The translations under genes were made by a program, and so were the position numbers. DNA of 64,000 nt from Gyrodactylus bullatarudis (taxonomy: Eukaryota > Platyhelminthes > Monogenea > Gyrodactylidea > Gyrodactylidae), in the NCBI GenBank assembly GCA_012064415.1, contig SSNU01000261.1:19189-83188 (forward strand). Reading direction: 5' to 3'. Under the pieces are notes generated by a model. It saw nothing but the letters and a program-made list of their open reading frames with translations. It was not told where the DNA came from and searched no databases. Of the stretch, positions 53,676 to 64,000 are shown piece by piece. The stretch's first letter is position 1; each line of letters starts with the position of its first letter.

Positions 53676-55214
53676 ATGGAAAGTCTGCTTGTTTATGATG
53701 AAGAGAGAATAATTGATGTAACAGAATTGGTTCCCGTGTATTACAAGACTTTTAAGAAAATTGGTTACTATACAATTCCAACTGGAGATGTTAAAGAGGA
53801 ACCTTTTGATAAAGCAAATTGTGTTAAATTCGATTATAAAATAGACAGGACACTTAACACAATTCTTCCTCCAATAATAAGACTTATTGGAGATCTAAAA
53901 ATAGGAATTAAATGTGTTGAGCCTCAACTACTTGAGCGCTCCGATTTGGTTGGATTGAAAAAGGAATTTGATAGTAAACTAGCCAATTGTAATGCAAGAA
54001 TGAATGGATTTTGTGAAATAAGAAGAAAAATATTTGATTCAGTATCTATAAAATTAAATCTATTTTTATCTCATTAGCTATTTGATGAACTTATCCGACA
54101 GATAACCATTTCATGTCCCGAAAGAGGTCTCTTCTTGGCCAGATTAAGAAATGAATCTAACATAACTATTAATACACTTCATGATATTTGCAAATCTGGA
54201 ATTTATCATAGTGGAGATTATGACTTGAAAAATTTAAATGAGACCACTGCAAAAAAACAAAAAATCAACAAACTCAGAACTGAAATAGACGTAAGTCTCT
54301 AATAATTTCATCATAAGAGGAATTAAGTGAATGTAGGAAAAAAATGTTCGTTCAAGCCTAGTTTTTTTATTACACAGTCCTGATTATTGTAAAATTCTAC
54401 TCTAGAGTTTTCGACTTTTTCGCTTAAAACAAAACACGACTTTTTGTATTTTATCTTTCTAAAAATAAAAAAATGGATGAAAAAGATACTTTTCAATTAT
54501 CTCTTCTAGTTTTTAGAGATTCACAAATTTATCTCGAAAATTCTAAATTCCATGCCTATGTCGGCACTTTGTAAGAAAAAAATAGTGTATTGCAAGTAGT
54601 TGAAGAGAAAAAATTTTCCGTTCTGTGTTATGAGAAATGTATAGCCTATCAGATTTCGTTTGCTCATGTTTTATGCATGTATATTTCGAATATACCATGC
54701 ATATACGGATAAATTTGCGTAAATTCCAAGAATTTAATGTTCACTGAGTTTTGGAACCGGCTGTATCTCGATTTCGATGCAGTAAACCAGAATGCGTATA
54801 AAAATTTTCGAAAATCATCCCCCTATAAATATTTTTTTGACGTTTCTCTATTTTATGACACCTAAAAATCAATTGTAGTTATTCAATATATCTAAAGTTT
54901 TACAAGTTTTCTTGTAATCTATTTTTCATTAAGTTTTCTAGTTTCACATCTCATAATGAGATTCTGATAGGAAGATTAATGAATTTGGTTTTAAAATTTT
55001 CCTCTAGGCTCTCAGTAAAGAACTTCTCAAACTGAAAATAAAGAAGAGAATCCGAGAGAGTTTAATTAACCAGGCTCTAGATTATACCTACAAGAAGAAT
55101 GAAGAGGAAGTTTTCTTTTTAATAAAGATAAATGATCAAATTCTTAATCAAATTGAAGACTTTGAGCATAGACACAACCATGAAAACGGAAAAAATTATA
55201 TTGTTGATCAATAA
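53676..55214 (+). CDS. DNALI1: Axonemal dynein light intermediate chain paralogue A (DNALI1/p28 family)
   Basis: Exons 53676-54041, 54078-54290 and 55008-55214; 261 residues, against about 258 in human DNALI1. The family's inner-arm dynein light chain binds the dynein heavy chain in cilia and flagella. Seen here: NTILPP in the N-terminal half, then after a 36-nt phase-0 intron the hallmark LFDELIRQITISCPERGLFL and LARLRNE, then a Lys/Glu-rich coiled-coil tail. The paralogue immediately downstream has the same exon plan, including a 213-nt middle exon. Divergence is high in the N-terminal part. The start was chosen at the ATG 53676; the open frame extends upstream without another convincing ATG. 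Confidence 0.88.
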
Positions 55215-55377
55215 ATTTGAAGTTATTACGAAAATTTTGCTCAACTTTTTAAATTCATGAATTTATTTTGATGAAAAATTATAACTAACCGTAATGATGT
55301 TCCATTTGTAAAATTTTTGACTAAAAATCAATTAATGCTTGAACTTGATATTGATATATTTTTATCTAAAAGAATAC

Positions 55378-56201
55378 ATGGAGAATATAAATCATTCCAA
55401 GTTCCTAAAGTACAAGTCTCCCATAAGAAATGAATTGATTAGTGATGATGGAAAACATGTGGAAGATGATGACTTTTTGAACAAAATCTTGCCGCCAAAG
55501 TTGACTCTGGATGAAAATCAAGATTTGTATATTCAGCGTGTACAATCAACACCATCGAATAAAACAGATGTTGTTATGATGTCTGAACAATTGGAAAGTT
55601 TTATTGAACAAAATGAAATAAAACTTTCCGGTTTGTGTCCTAAACGAAGAGAGGTTTTCAAAGATGTAAGATAATTTCCATAATTCTATAAAATTTTATC
55701 ATTTTTTCAAGATATTCGATGAATTAATACGTCAAATAGCTGTCGAATGTTCAGAGAGGGGTGCTTTTCTAGCAAGAATCCGAAACGAGATAAACATGGT
55801 CATGGATGAGTATTCTCTTGTTTATCAATCATCCTTGGCTCACGGTGTTCGTAAAGAGTCACAAATGGCTGATAAAACTCTACAGAATGATGAGGAAGTG
55901 AAATTCTTGAAAAGCGAAATTTCAGTAAGTTCATTTGCTAATTTTCAAAGTTTAACAAATTTTATTTGGGAATAAAAACATAATTTTCTTCTTTTCATTG
56001 ATTTTATTAATTTCCTAGCATCTACATCACGAGAAAGATAAACTAATGGAAAAAATTGATAAACTAAATGTAACGAACAATCTAAAAATTGAAGCATTCA
56101 ACAAAAAGAAGAAGGAAGAGCTTGGTGAATATTTCCGAGCAAAATCAAAATTGAAAAGTCAATTTGAAGAAATTATTTCGTCAATGATAAACGGCCAATA
56201 A
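55378..56201 (+). CDS. DNALI1: Axonemal dynein light intermediate chain paralogue B (DNALI1/p28 family)
   Basis: Exons 55378-55665, 55712-55924 and 56019-56201; 227 residues. It is closer to canonical DNALI1 than paralogue A: NKILPPK, IQRVQSTPSNKTDVV, a GLCPKRREVF motif, and IFDELIRQIAVECSERGAF across the first junction, ending in a coiled coil. Intron positions and phases match paralogue A. It begins 163 bp after paralogue A stops, on the same strand, so the pair is a tandem duplication and might be co-transcribed. The polyadenylation word aataaa lies about 25 bp after the stop. Confidence 0.92.
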
Positions 56202-56589
56202 CTCATTGTTCAATAAGAATTTAAATAAAAGTAAACTTGTTTTTCTTCAGTACAATACTTTTCTCATCAAAACATAGCATTTTGTGATACATATTTGATA
56301 AATGTAAAAATTCATTGAGCAAATTATTATTATTACAGGTGAAAACTGTGTTTGGCCTTTACTTCTTTGAGACCTCTATTGGATGTAAGATAGATCACTA
56401 AGATCCCATGACAATCTTTGGGAACATATAGGAATCGGAAAAATTACTTCTTTCATGATTTTTCTCAGTCTTTGTCGATAGAGAATACTTTTTCATCTAT
56501 TAAAAGCAATGAACTGAAAATGCTTCTTTCTGAGAAAATTCGTTATCTCATCTAAGATCCGACTCACTCTGCTTAAAGGAGCCATCCTC

Positions 56590-56864
56590 CCTAATTTTGA
56601 TTACGACTTTCTCTGTCAAATCCCAAAAAAAACCAGTAAAAAAAGGATTCAATTTTTTTCATCAGATCCTGTCTTGGACCTTACTCTTACAAAACTCTCC
56701 CAGAGCTACAGATATGCATCCTCTATGGCTTCGTAGAATCGCCGCCTTAGCTTCCCTCTGCAGCAAGCGAACGCCCACTCAACTTTCTAACTATCATCTC
56801 AGATCTGGTTGGTTTCACAATTCTCCTGCACACAATTTTGCCATTACGATAGCGCTTTCAGATT
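56590..56864 (+). pseudogene. LINE C-terminal fragment
   Basis: A short open stretch reads MHPLWLRRIAALASLCSK. This matches the IPLWLRRTAAIIKLH part of the LINE at 50.3-51.3 kb and the MRRIASSAALYHK part at 32.4 kb. A less AT-rich island downstream of DNALI1 paralogue B. Confidence 0.6.
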
Positions 56865-57179
56865 AACTTATCCATTTTTAAAGAGATGGAAATAAACTAG
56901 ATATGTAATTATGTCTATCAATTTATCTCAGATAACCATGATTTTAATTATTTATTTTTAATTTATTTTTTTAATTTTTTAATAGAATCTTTCAATTAAA
57001 TAAAAAATCTATCATATATAGTGGTAGAAAAATTAAAAGTGTTCACTAGAAATTGTCTCTAAATAACTTATTAAAAGTTATTGAAAATAAAAAGATATGC
57101 CAATCGATAGAGAAAATTCTTTTCTATCAGAAATTTTTTTTAATCGTTTAAAAACATAATTCATATTTTCATAAATACA

Positions 57180-57480
57180 AATTTACTTTGTAAAACCTTC
57201 CTTACCAAGTGCAACATTTAAGAACCTTTTTGACAAGTAATCATACAAATTTTCGATTATTTCTTTTGGGGTTGATTTCCATTAATTCTTTCAACTAGTT
57301 CTTGCCCATTTGAATATATTTTTCCTTGGGAATAAACTTTTTGAGATAAAATTCCCCACAAGTTTACAATCAGATTCAAGTCGGGGCTTCTAGCTGGCCA
57401 ATGGCCATGACAAAATCTGTATTTCCTTATCATCAAACCTTGTTTTAGTTGATGCTGATCGTAATAAGATCTGGAAAAAG
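57180..57480 (-). pseudogene. Tc1/mariner transposase C-terminal remnant
   Basis: Minus-strand translation gives CHGHWPARSPDLNLIVNLWG followed by ILSQKVYSQGKIYSNG. This is the well-known WPARSPDLNPIENLWG block around the last catalytic acidic residue of Tc1-like DDE transposases. Stops and frame changes flank it, and the first two catalytic Asp regions were not found. Confidence 0.7.
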
Positions 57481-58610
57481 CCTCAATATTTCACTTTCTC
57501 TACATTTACGTAAGTCTTTAATAAGCATGATAAATTTATTTCACACTTAATTTTGAGTCTGAACCAAAAACTATCATTGAAAATATTGTTTATATATTTT
57601 AGAGTCATACAGCAGAAAAATTGTTACTTTAAGGAAACCTAATTAAAATCATAATAGGGTTAATTCAAAAATGACCCTTAAGAAATCTCAAATATTATTT
57701 AAATTTATTGTACCAAATCAAAAATACATCTCGATTCCAAATTGATTCTGAAACTTATGTGGGTTCTATAGAAAATTTTGAATTAATATCTTCAGTTTCA
57801 GAATTATTTTGAATTACTTCAAGATGGTGTTCTTGTAGCAACTGTCGATACTGAATTCTTTGGATTTTTACCTTTTTTTAAACCAAAGTTTTCCGTGAAA
57901 TTTCCACATATAATTTTGATAACAATGATGTGTGAGATCTAAAATAACTGGAAATTCGTTTGCAATCCTATGCATAGTCGTGCATTGCCTATTTTCCCTA
58001 AATTCTCTTGTAAATAGTGGTATAAAAAAAAGTAACAGAAATGATCTTAACATGATTCTAATACTGTATTTTCATTGAAAAAACACTTGAAGCTTTATAA
58101 GCATAAAAGAATTCGAAATTTTAGTGAATTCATTGAAAATCTAGCGGCATTTTTAAAAAAGTCTGATCTTTAAACTTGAATATTATCTCAGACAACCATT
58201 TTGATACATAAATTATGTTTAGAATTCATAGTACATCATCATTTGAGTAGGTTTTTAAAATAGGTTGAAAAATTTGTTACATCTCTAATTAGGATGAAGC
58301 TAATCAATTTGTTTGTTTAAGAGAATTTTTTCCTTCTTAACAATGCAGCTCAAAATTTGTACATTGAATCATAATTAGAAAGAAAGTAAGATCGTGATAT
58401 ATTTTTTTAGGTAATTTTTGAATCAACCCTATTTACTAACCATAATGCTTACTAACCAATTATTTCATGAGTCTACTTAAAAGTAATAATATTGTTATTT
58501 AGGAAATTATCGAAAATGAAAATGTAAATTTTTTCTTGAAAAGACAATTGAACGGCTGAAATTTTTTCAAAAACTAGTCTGGCTACTCCATTGAATAAAA
58601 TTATTTAATC
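57481..58610. other. No gene recognised
   Basis: AT-rich spacer between Tc1 debris and the third DNALI1-like gene. Short minus-strand frames occur, but none carries a motif I recognise. Confidence 0.45.
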
Positions 58611-59134
58611 TTATTCATCTTTTAAAATACAACACTCGAGTTTTTTCAAAAATTTGGTTTTTACATTGATTTTTTTCTCTTCGGACCTAATGAGGGATTT
58701 ATTTTTTTCTGCTACAATTTCGTCAATATTTTCATTTAAGGATTGAGTATTATTAATTTTTGAGAGCAAAACTTTCTTCTCTAACTTCTTTTTCTAAAAT
58801 TCCGATTAAAATTTGAATAATACCATAATTTTTCCCATCAGTAAGGTCAACTCCAAAGGCATTTCATTAGTTTCCTCGTCCGAGAAGTTAAAACCGTATT
58901 TGTAAGTGCTCTTTAATAGCTCTTCATAATTATTAAGAGTCTTTTGAGATTCTTCCTTTATTTTTAAGAGCAAACATGCAGTTTCTGGTGATTCCGAAGC
59001 AATTGAATTAATACAAGCTTCAAAATCCTGAAATAAATATAAAACCTAACCTCCCTGTGTGAATTGCAAATGGATTTCGAAGCGGGATACATTCTGTTTG
59101 AATTTTTTGGTATTAATTTTTCTCGAACAGCCAT
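58611..59134 (-). CDS. Third DNALI1-like gene, shortened
   Basis: Minus-strand exons 59051-59134, 58824-59027 and 58611-58793; 156 residues. The middle exon begins DFEACINSIASESPETACLL, which aligns with the FDELIRQ...C.ERG..L core, then KIKEESQKTLNNYEELLKST; the last exon is a Lys/Glu coiled coil. The first junction falls just before the FDELI-equivalent, as in paralogues A and B. The introns would be only 23 and 30 nt. The model lacks most of the N-terminal half, and the ERG signature is changed (PET). Open frames and splice sites are intact, so it may be expressed. It follows the PDRG1-like gene on the same strand after 134 bp. Confidence 0.62.
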
Positions 59135-59268
59135 TTCAGAAAAGATGGAAAGAACTCTTAAAATTGAAAAAATGAACTATACTTAGTATAGTAAACTATA
59201 TTCATTGAAAATTTTACGCCACTCACACAGTGCGGATCAACTATAAGATTGAGAAACAAAAAAAAAAT

Positions 59269-59655
59269 TTAATTTATTTTAGGAGATACAATATCAAAAT
59301 CCTTATTATTCATCGGCTTTAGACTAAAATTTTCGACGTTTAAATCAAGACCCAAGTCATGTAGATGGGAAATATTTGATTTGACTTTTTGGTTGAGTTC
59401 ATCAATAGATTCACCAAAAGTTTTTATATCCTCGGTAATTGATTTCTGAAGGACATTGTTCGGAAGTTTAAAGAACTGATTTGATGAACAGAACCAAATA
59501 TAGTTGTTAGGAGAAAATTTCTTGAGAGCCGTAGAAGCCTCACGACAACTTTGTCGAATTTTATCGTATTCTACACATTGCTTCCGTTGAGAGTCAATAA
59601 GATCGAATGTATCTTCTATTTCATTCACTTGACTTAAATTTTTAAAATGGTTCAT
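59269..59655 (-). CDS. PDRG1: PDRG1-like prefoldin-family protein
   Basis: A single-exon, 128-residue ORF on the minus strand, from ATG 59655 to the stop at 59269. Human PDRG1 has 133 residues. Alignment from memory runs over the whole length: an N-terminal coiled coil with QRKQCVEYDKIRQSCREAST, a beta hairpin with IWFCSSNQFFKLP (human VMVCFGNMFIKMP), a second coiled coil, and NFSLKPMNNKDFD near the end (human GFNLNPLNQDE). In other animals PDRG1 is part of the R2TP/prefoldin-like chaperone complex that helps assemble RNA polymerases. Its start codon lies 92 bp from that of the divergent kinase gene, and the third DNALI1-like gene follows it on the same strand. Confidence 0.85.
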   Translation of the reverse strand: MNHFKNLSQVNEIEDTFDLIDSQRKQCVEYDKIRQSCREASTALKKFSPNNYIWFCSSNQFFKLPNNVLQKSITEDIKTFGESIDELNQKVKSNISHLHDLGLDLNVENFSLKPMNNKDFDIVSPKIN

Positions 59656-59747
59656 ATTCAAAACAAGATTAATAAATCTTTGAAACTTTCAGTTACTAGC
59701 GCGCAATATAACCAACTGAAATTTATAATTAAATTATAAAAATTTAA
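59656..59747. promoter_or_regulatory. Candidate bidirectional promoter
   Basis: Only 92 bp separate the divergent start codons of the PDRG1-like gene (-) and the MAK-like kinase (+), so both must start transcription here or inside each other. The spacer contains gcgcaatataacc and AT-rich blocks. No element is recognised with certainty. Confidence 0.45.
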
Positions 59748-62308
59748 ATGGATCGTTATCAGCTGATGAATGAGCTTGGAAATGGCACTTATGGATGCGT
59801 TTACTTAGCTGTCTTCCTTGAGAACAACGAGAAAGTTGCAGTGAAAAAGTATTCTGAGATTTTTAATACTTCTTCAAGAATGAAAAGACTCTTTGATTCA
59901 TGGGATGATTGTCTCAAGCTTAGGGAGATACGAGTGAGATATATTACAGAAAAAACGTTTAAATTCGATTTTAACTAACATTTAAAGGCTTTAAGAAGGT
60001 TGTCCCATCCAAATATTGTCAAACTCAGAGAAGTCATCAGAGAAAACAACGAACTTTTTTTCATCTTTGAATATATGAGAGAAAATCTTTATGAAATGAT
60101 TAAAAGAAGGTAGATCTTTCTGTCTATCACGAATTAGTTAAAATTTATCACCTCATTAAGTTATTTTTTTCTATTTGTACCATTTGATTATGTATTTCTA
60201 ATTTTAAAACGTTTAGACCAAAACCTTTTTCTGAAGACGTGATTACCAATATTTCATGGCAAATCCTAGAAGGTCTAGCTTTCATGCACAAGAAAGGATT
60301 ATTTCATCGTGATTTAAAACCCGAGAATTTGTTGTGTAATGGCCCAGATTTGATAAAATTGGCTGATTTTGGACTGGCACGTGGTATTCTTTCTCAACCA
60401 CCTTTTACAGAATATGTTTCTACAAGATGGTACCGAGCCCCTGAAGTTATTCTTCGATCTCAACTTTACAATTCTTCGATAGATTTATTTGCTGTTGGCT
60501 GTATAATCGCTGAGATCTACAGTAAAAAACCTTTATTTCCTGGTAAAAATGAAATCGATATGATATTCTATATGTGCAAAATCCTTGGATCACCTCATAA
60601 AAATGATTGGCCAGAAGGCTATAAACTAGCTGCATCCATGAATTTCAAATTTCCCAATGTTCAAGCTACTCCTCTTCAAATCCTTCTGTCAAATGCATCA
60701 AAGGATGCAATTTCTCTTATCTTGGAACTAATCTCATGGAATCCATTAAAAAGACCATCTGCAAAGATTGTAAGTATTTTTACGTTTATTCTTGAAAAAA
60801 TTTATGTTAGTGACCCTCGACTCGAGTGAGATCGAAATACAATTTTATAAGAATTTATTGATATGAAGTTTTCAAATTAAAAATGTGTTAAAACTGGTCT
60901 TGGCTTTATATTATTCGATCAGACCAACATACTAACTGTTATTAAATTTATTGCTTGTTTTTTCGAAATTTATAGAAATAATGAAATCTAAAAAATAGAT
61001 ATATTATTTTTTGTAATTATACTATAAAGTAGATATGATTTTCCATTTAAATTTTTACAAAAAATAATAAATTTCAAAAGATCCATATCTTTCGAGTGGT
61101 CATAACTTATAAACTGATGTTTATTCGTGTAGGTTAAGCTCATTACTTTGATAAAAATAATATATAATTTCTTAGTATTTGAAGATTAATTTTCAAATCT
61201 TTTCTGTCTACATTCTCCAGGCCCTTCAGAGACCATATTTCAAAGCTGGATTAAAAGTTAAATCAGCCATTGCCATATCTCCAACACGAAAATTCTCAGT
61301 AGAATCACGGTCTGGAAATAGGAAACGTGAACCCTCAGAAAAACCAAAACTCATGAAAAGAGATGATAGTGTTAAAAAGGTACTACATGTCTATTTATTC
61401 TAAAATTTAAGGTTAATTCTAGTATTGAAAAGGAGTTGTTCTCTAAGTCCCAGCCGATAAAAATTGACCTTGCAACTCTGGAGAATTGTCACTTGGAGAT
61501 TGAAGAGAAGAAGAAAAAGAAGCGGATTCTTAGAGAAAAGAACGAGGAAATATTGAATATCCATTCTGGCTCAAAGCAATCCTCAATTGATACTGGTAGC
61601 CATACCGTGAATCTAAATGAGTATGTTTCTTGAAATAATAAAATTTTATTCGAAAAATCAGTAAACTAATTCAAAATAAGCTTATATTCGTATTATTCCA
61701 TCATTTTTCCATCTTAGGCATGAAATCCCCCCTACAGACATTGTAAGGGACAATGAAGACTCATTGATCAAAAAGAAGCTGTTCGCTAAACAATTCTATT
61801 TGTCCAAGGCTAGGTATATTCCTCAGAACACAAAGCCTGAAGAAAATTTTGAAGATGAAAAACTAGGCAAGTTTTTTAACAAAAAAAATCTGAATTTATA
61901 ATTTGTAATAGAGAGTGATTTCAATATTTTTCCAAGTTTTCTATTCGCAAAAGCAAACTTTTTTAAAGCTCTCTACCCCTGAATTGTTTCAATGTCTATT
62001 TCGTTGCAAATTAGAAATTGAACATTCTTGAGCTAAAATAATCTTTATTATTCCAGATGTCACAAGTGAATCAAAGCTAAATAATTCAAACTTGAATTTC
62101 TTATCCAAATACAAGGTGAAGAATTATGAAAAACAGAAAAATTCTGTATTGCCTTATAAAATTCAGACCGTTTCATTATCATCCTCCTCAGATAAACCTC
62201 ACAAAACTGACTGGGCATCCAAGTAAGACAAAAAATAATATTAAATCTACTTACAAGCATACATGATCAATTATTTTTTCTCTTTTCAGATACCTAAAAG
62301 ATAAATGA
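59748..62308 (+). CDS. MAK/CILK1-type (RCK family) ciliary protein kinase
   Basis: Exons 59748-59848, 59879-59933, 59988-60109, 60217-60769, 61221-61379, 61412-61620, 61718-61866, 62057-62222 and 62290-62308; 1533 nt, 510 residues. The family controls cilium length and intraflagellar transport. Kinase motifs: GNGTYGCVY (P-loop), VAVKK (ATP Lys), [61 protein letters not shown] insert, then a basic tail ending TDWASKYLKDK, close to the family's C-terminal DW-KY motif. The activation loop is TEY, whereas MAK and CILK1 have TDY. Removing a 30-nt in-frame intron (59849-59878) gives [16 protein letters not shown], which fits the family exactly. The intron after 61866 starts with GC (ag-gcaagt); a GT alternative three bases on gives a stop. 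A polyadenylation word aataaa lies near 62342. Confidence 0.92.
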
Positions 62309-62430
62309 ATCTGGAATCTGTTTTTGTACATATTAAATTATTAATAAATTTCTTTGTTATTTTAAAACTGAATTGTTCTCTTATCAATATTTCAAATATT
62401 TGATAATTTATTTGATAACTTTTAGAAATA

Positions 62431-63590
62431 ATGTTCCTCGAAGATGATGATGACCCCGAAGGTACTTCTGGTATTATCGACCGAAAGAAGAAATTTTTTT
62501 CAAAAGAAAGTAAGTAAATTTTTTCTGATCTTTTATTCTCCTTTAAAAATTTGATGCTATAAATATTACTAGCTTCAAGATTTTTCTCGACTTTACTATT
62601 GAAATCTTCATCTTTTAACTTGATTTGATTCTAAAGGCCCTTGAATTTTAGCATTTCTTTTTTATTGCAATATTTGTAATTATCTGGTAGCTATCTTTTA
62701 ATGTCTCACAAAATTTTACCAGGTTAGCATATATAATAACTTATTATTAATAAGAATGTAAGCACTAAAAACGGAAGGGATTGTCGGCTCTTATTCCTAG
62801 ATTACACAGGCATCAAGTTAATAATTGTAATTAAAAATAACAGACAATGGTTTAAACCAATAAAATTCATCTCACTCAAATTCTAATTTTCCAAATACGA
62901 ACTGAAATATAAAATCACACTGTCAAGGGATTTAAATAGCAATATGAATTAATTATGAATATTAGATAATATTGCCAGTTGGTTTTTATTAATTTTTCTA
63001 CAAATTAGATTAATTCTCATTTATTAACTAGATACCATGATTAAAAATTTATGATTCAGTTAATATTGAGAATATTGAAATATCAATAATTTCAAATTAC
63101 ATTTAGTTTCCGGTTGAGATATCTGATATCTCCTTATCAGTTTCCATGTTTTCTTACAAAAAATTCCAAATACTAATGTAATAACTTTACTATTTCCAAT
63201 TTATTTATACACTGAATTATACAATATTTATTTTACTTGACGAATACAAGACCCAAGCAACATTAAGAATAAACTGATAAGCAAGAAAAAGATTGAAATT
63301 ATTTACAAATACAGTATTTGAATTCACAATTCAAAATGTTTTTCTCTTCTTCAAGAAATATATCAGTCAGAGTCTCTAGTTTCTTCATCCCTACTTTATT
63401 TTTATTCATTCGACTGAATAGCAACATAATACCAAGATGAAAAAAACTATAGCACCGAAAAATTTATTGGTATTTCTTTTATTTTTAAGTAAAATCAATA
63501 TTATTTGCTTTTGGTGATGATGACGAGAATCCTTTGCCAGAGACTGTGAATTTAGTCGAAGAAATTGCTGTAAAATACATAATTGATATG
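62431..63590 (+). CDS. TAF13: TAF13, general transcription factor TFIID subunit (first two exons)
   Basis: Exons 62431-62509 and 63490-63590; the remainder lies past the right edge. The N terminus is acidic (MFLEDDDDPEG), as in known TAF13. Then come RKKKFFSKE, the junction residue Ile, and KSILFAFGDDDENPLPETV, matching the KRLFSKEL..MMYGFGDDQNPYTESV region of vertebrate TAF13, followed by the start of the histone-fold helix (NLVEEIAVKYIIDM). The second exon ends on a consensus donor (gtaagt). TAF13 pairs with TAF11 in TFIID. The gene starts 122 bp after the kinase stop on the same strand, directly behind an acceptor-like aacttttag, as would be seen in a trans-spliced downstream gene. Confidence 0.85.
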
Positions 63591-63869
63591 GTAAGTTTAT
63601 TTTATTATTCATCAATATATATATAGTAGCTTATTTATTTCAAAAGAATTTCGATTTTGATTCAGAGCCAGTTCATGTAAAATTACATTTCAATAGCAAT
63701 GTTTCTTTTATTTTGATTATATTGGAATACTATAGAGTAGGGTAAGACATAATTTTTAACTTTTCTAGTTTATGCTTTCATTTTTATAAGAGAAGAAGAA
63801 AAATTTCCCATTGAACGTCATTTTTAAAATTTTATTCAAATATGCATAATTTTAATTGAAGATGTCAAA

Positions 63870-64000
63870 TTTATTACGAATAAGTAATTCACGTAGTTTT
63901 TCAAACACGTCCGAAAATCCACTTAAATTCATAATTTAGAAAATTGAAAGAAGATATATTAAAACCAAATGTACATTTCTTGAAGTATCATCAGTGGTAA
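63870..64000. repeat. Dispersed repeat, copy 2 of 2 (cut by window edge)
   Basis: Same orientation as 3311-3425, sharing acgtccgaaaatccac and the final tcatcagt. It would lie in the second TAF13 intron if that gene continues to the right. Confidence 0.6.

Noticed and set aside
61861..61875. GT donor at 61871 for the kinase exon ending near 61866
   Set aside because: Joining there to the acceptor at 62057 gives a stop after four codons, while the GC donor at 61867 restores a long frame ending in the family's DW-KY tail.

Overview
The window is nuclear DNA from a small-genome animal. It is strongly AT-rich, its genes are split by GT-AG introns, and its mobile DNA is of animal type (Penelope-like, CR1/jockey-like LINE, Tc1/mariner and hairpin MITEs). 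Three genes resemble the ciliary dynein light chain DNALI1 and one is a MAK/CILK1-type cilium kinase, so the animal builds axonemes. Many introns are extremely short (23 to 64 nt), mixed with a few multi-kilobase introns full of repeats. Some neighbouring same-strand genes lie only 120-165 bp apart with splice-acceptor-like sequence before the second start. This would suit a flatworm-, rotifer- or similar lineage with spliced-leader trans-splicing, but I cannot name the species from sequence alone.

Layout. (1) 106-18473, + strand: a kainate-type ionotropic glutamate receptor in 15 visible exons. Its 5' end lies left of the window. Its first visible intron is 8.1 kb and holds transposon debris. 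(2) 18.5-24.0 kb: mostly empty, with two uncertain minus-strand ORF regions. (3) 24.0-26.05 kb: a Penelope-like element with a long intact ORF (reverse transcriptase plus GIY-YIG endonuclease). (4) 26-33 kb: no host gene seen; LINE and MITE remnants. (5) 33386-47896, - strand: a complete 14-exon secretory-pathway Ca2+/Mn2+-ATPase (SPCA, ATP2C family, 1039 codons). Its last intron (4.8 kb) holds a broken LINE, an integrase remnant and a long palindrome. (6) 48.2-51.3 kb: a decayed, less AT-rich retroelement region with a near-perfect 247-bp inverted repeat, then a LINE reverse-transcriptase remnant. (7) 51668-53305, +: a secreted trypsin-fold protein that lacks the catalytic serine. (8) 53676-56201, +: two tandem DNALI1 paralogues. 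(9) 56.6-57.5 kb: LINE and Tc1 transposase debris. (10) 58611-59655, -: a third DNALI1-like gene behind a PDRG1-like prefoldin-family gene. (11) 59748-62308, +: a MAK/CILK1-type kinase in nine exons, divergent from the PDRG1-like gene with only 92 bp between start codons. (12) 62431 onward, +: the first two exons of TAF13, running off the right edge.

The 51-63 kb block is compact and enriched for cilium/axoneme genes, while the left two thirds is dominated by two large repeat-filled genes. Exon borders were found by hand from splice signals, reading-frame continuity and similarity to the known families. The three complete multi-exon host models checked by summation (SPCA, kinase, protease homologue) give an exact multiple of three nucleotides.
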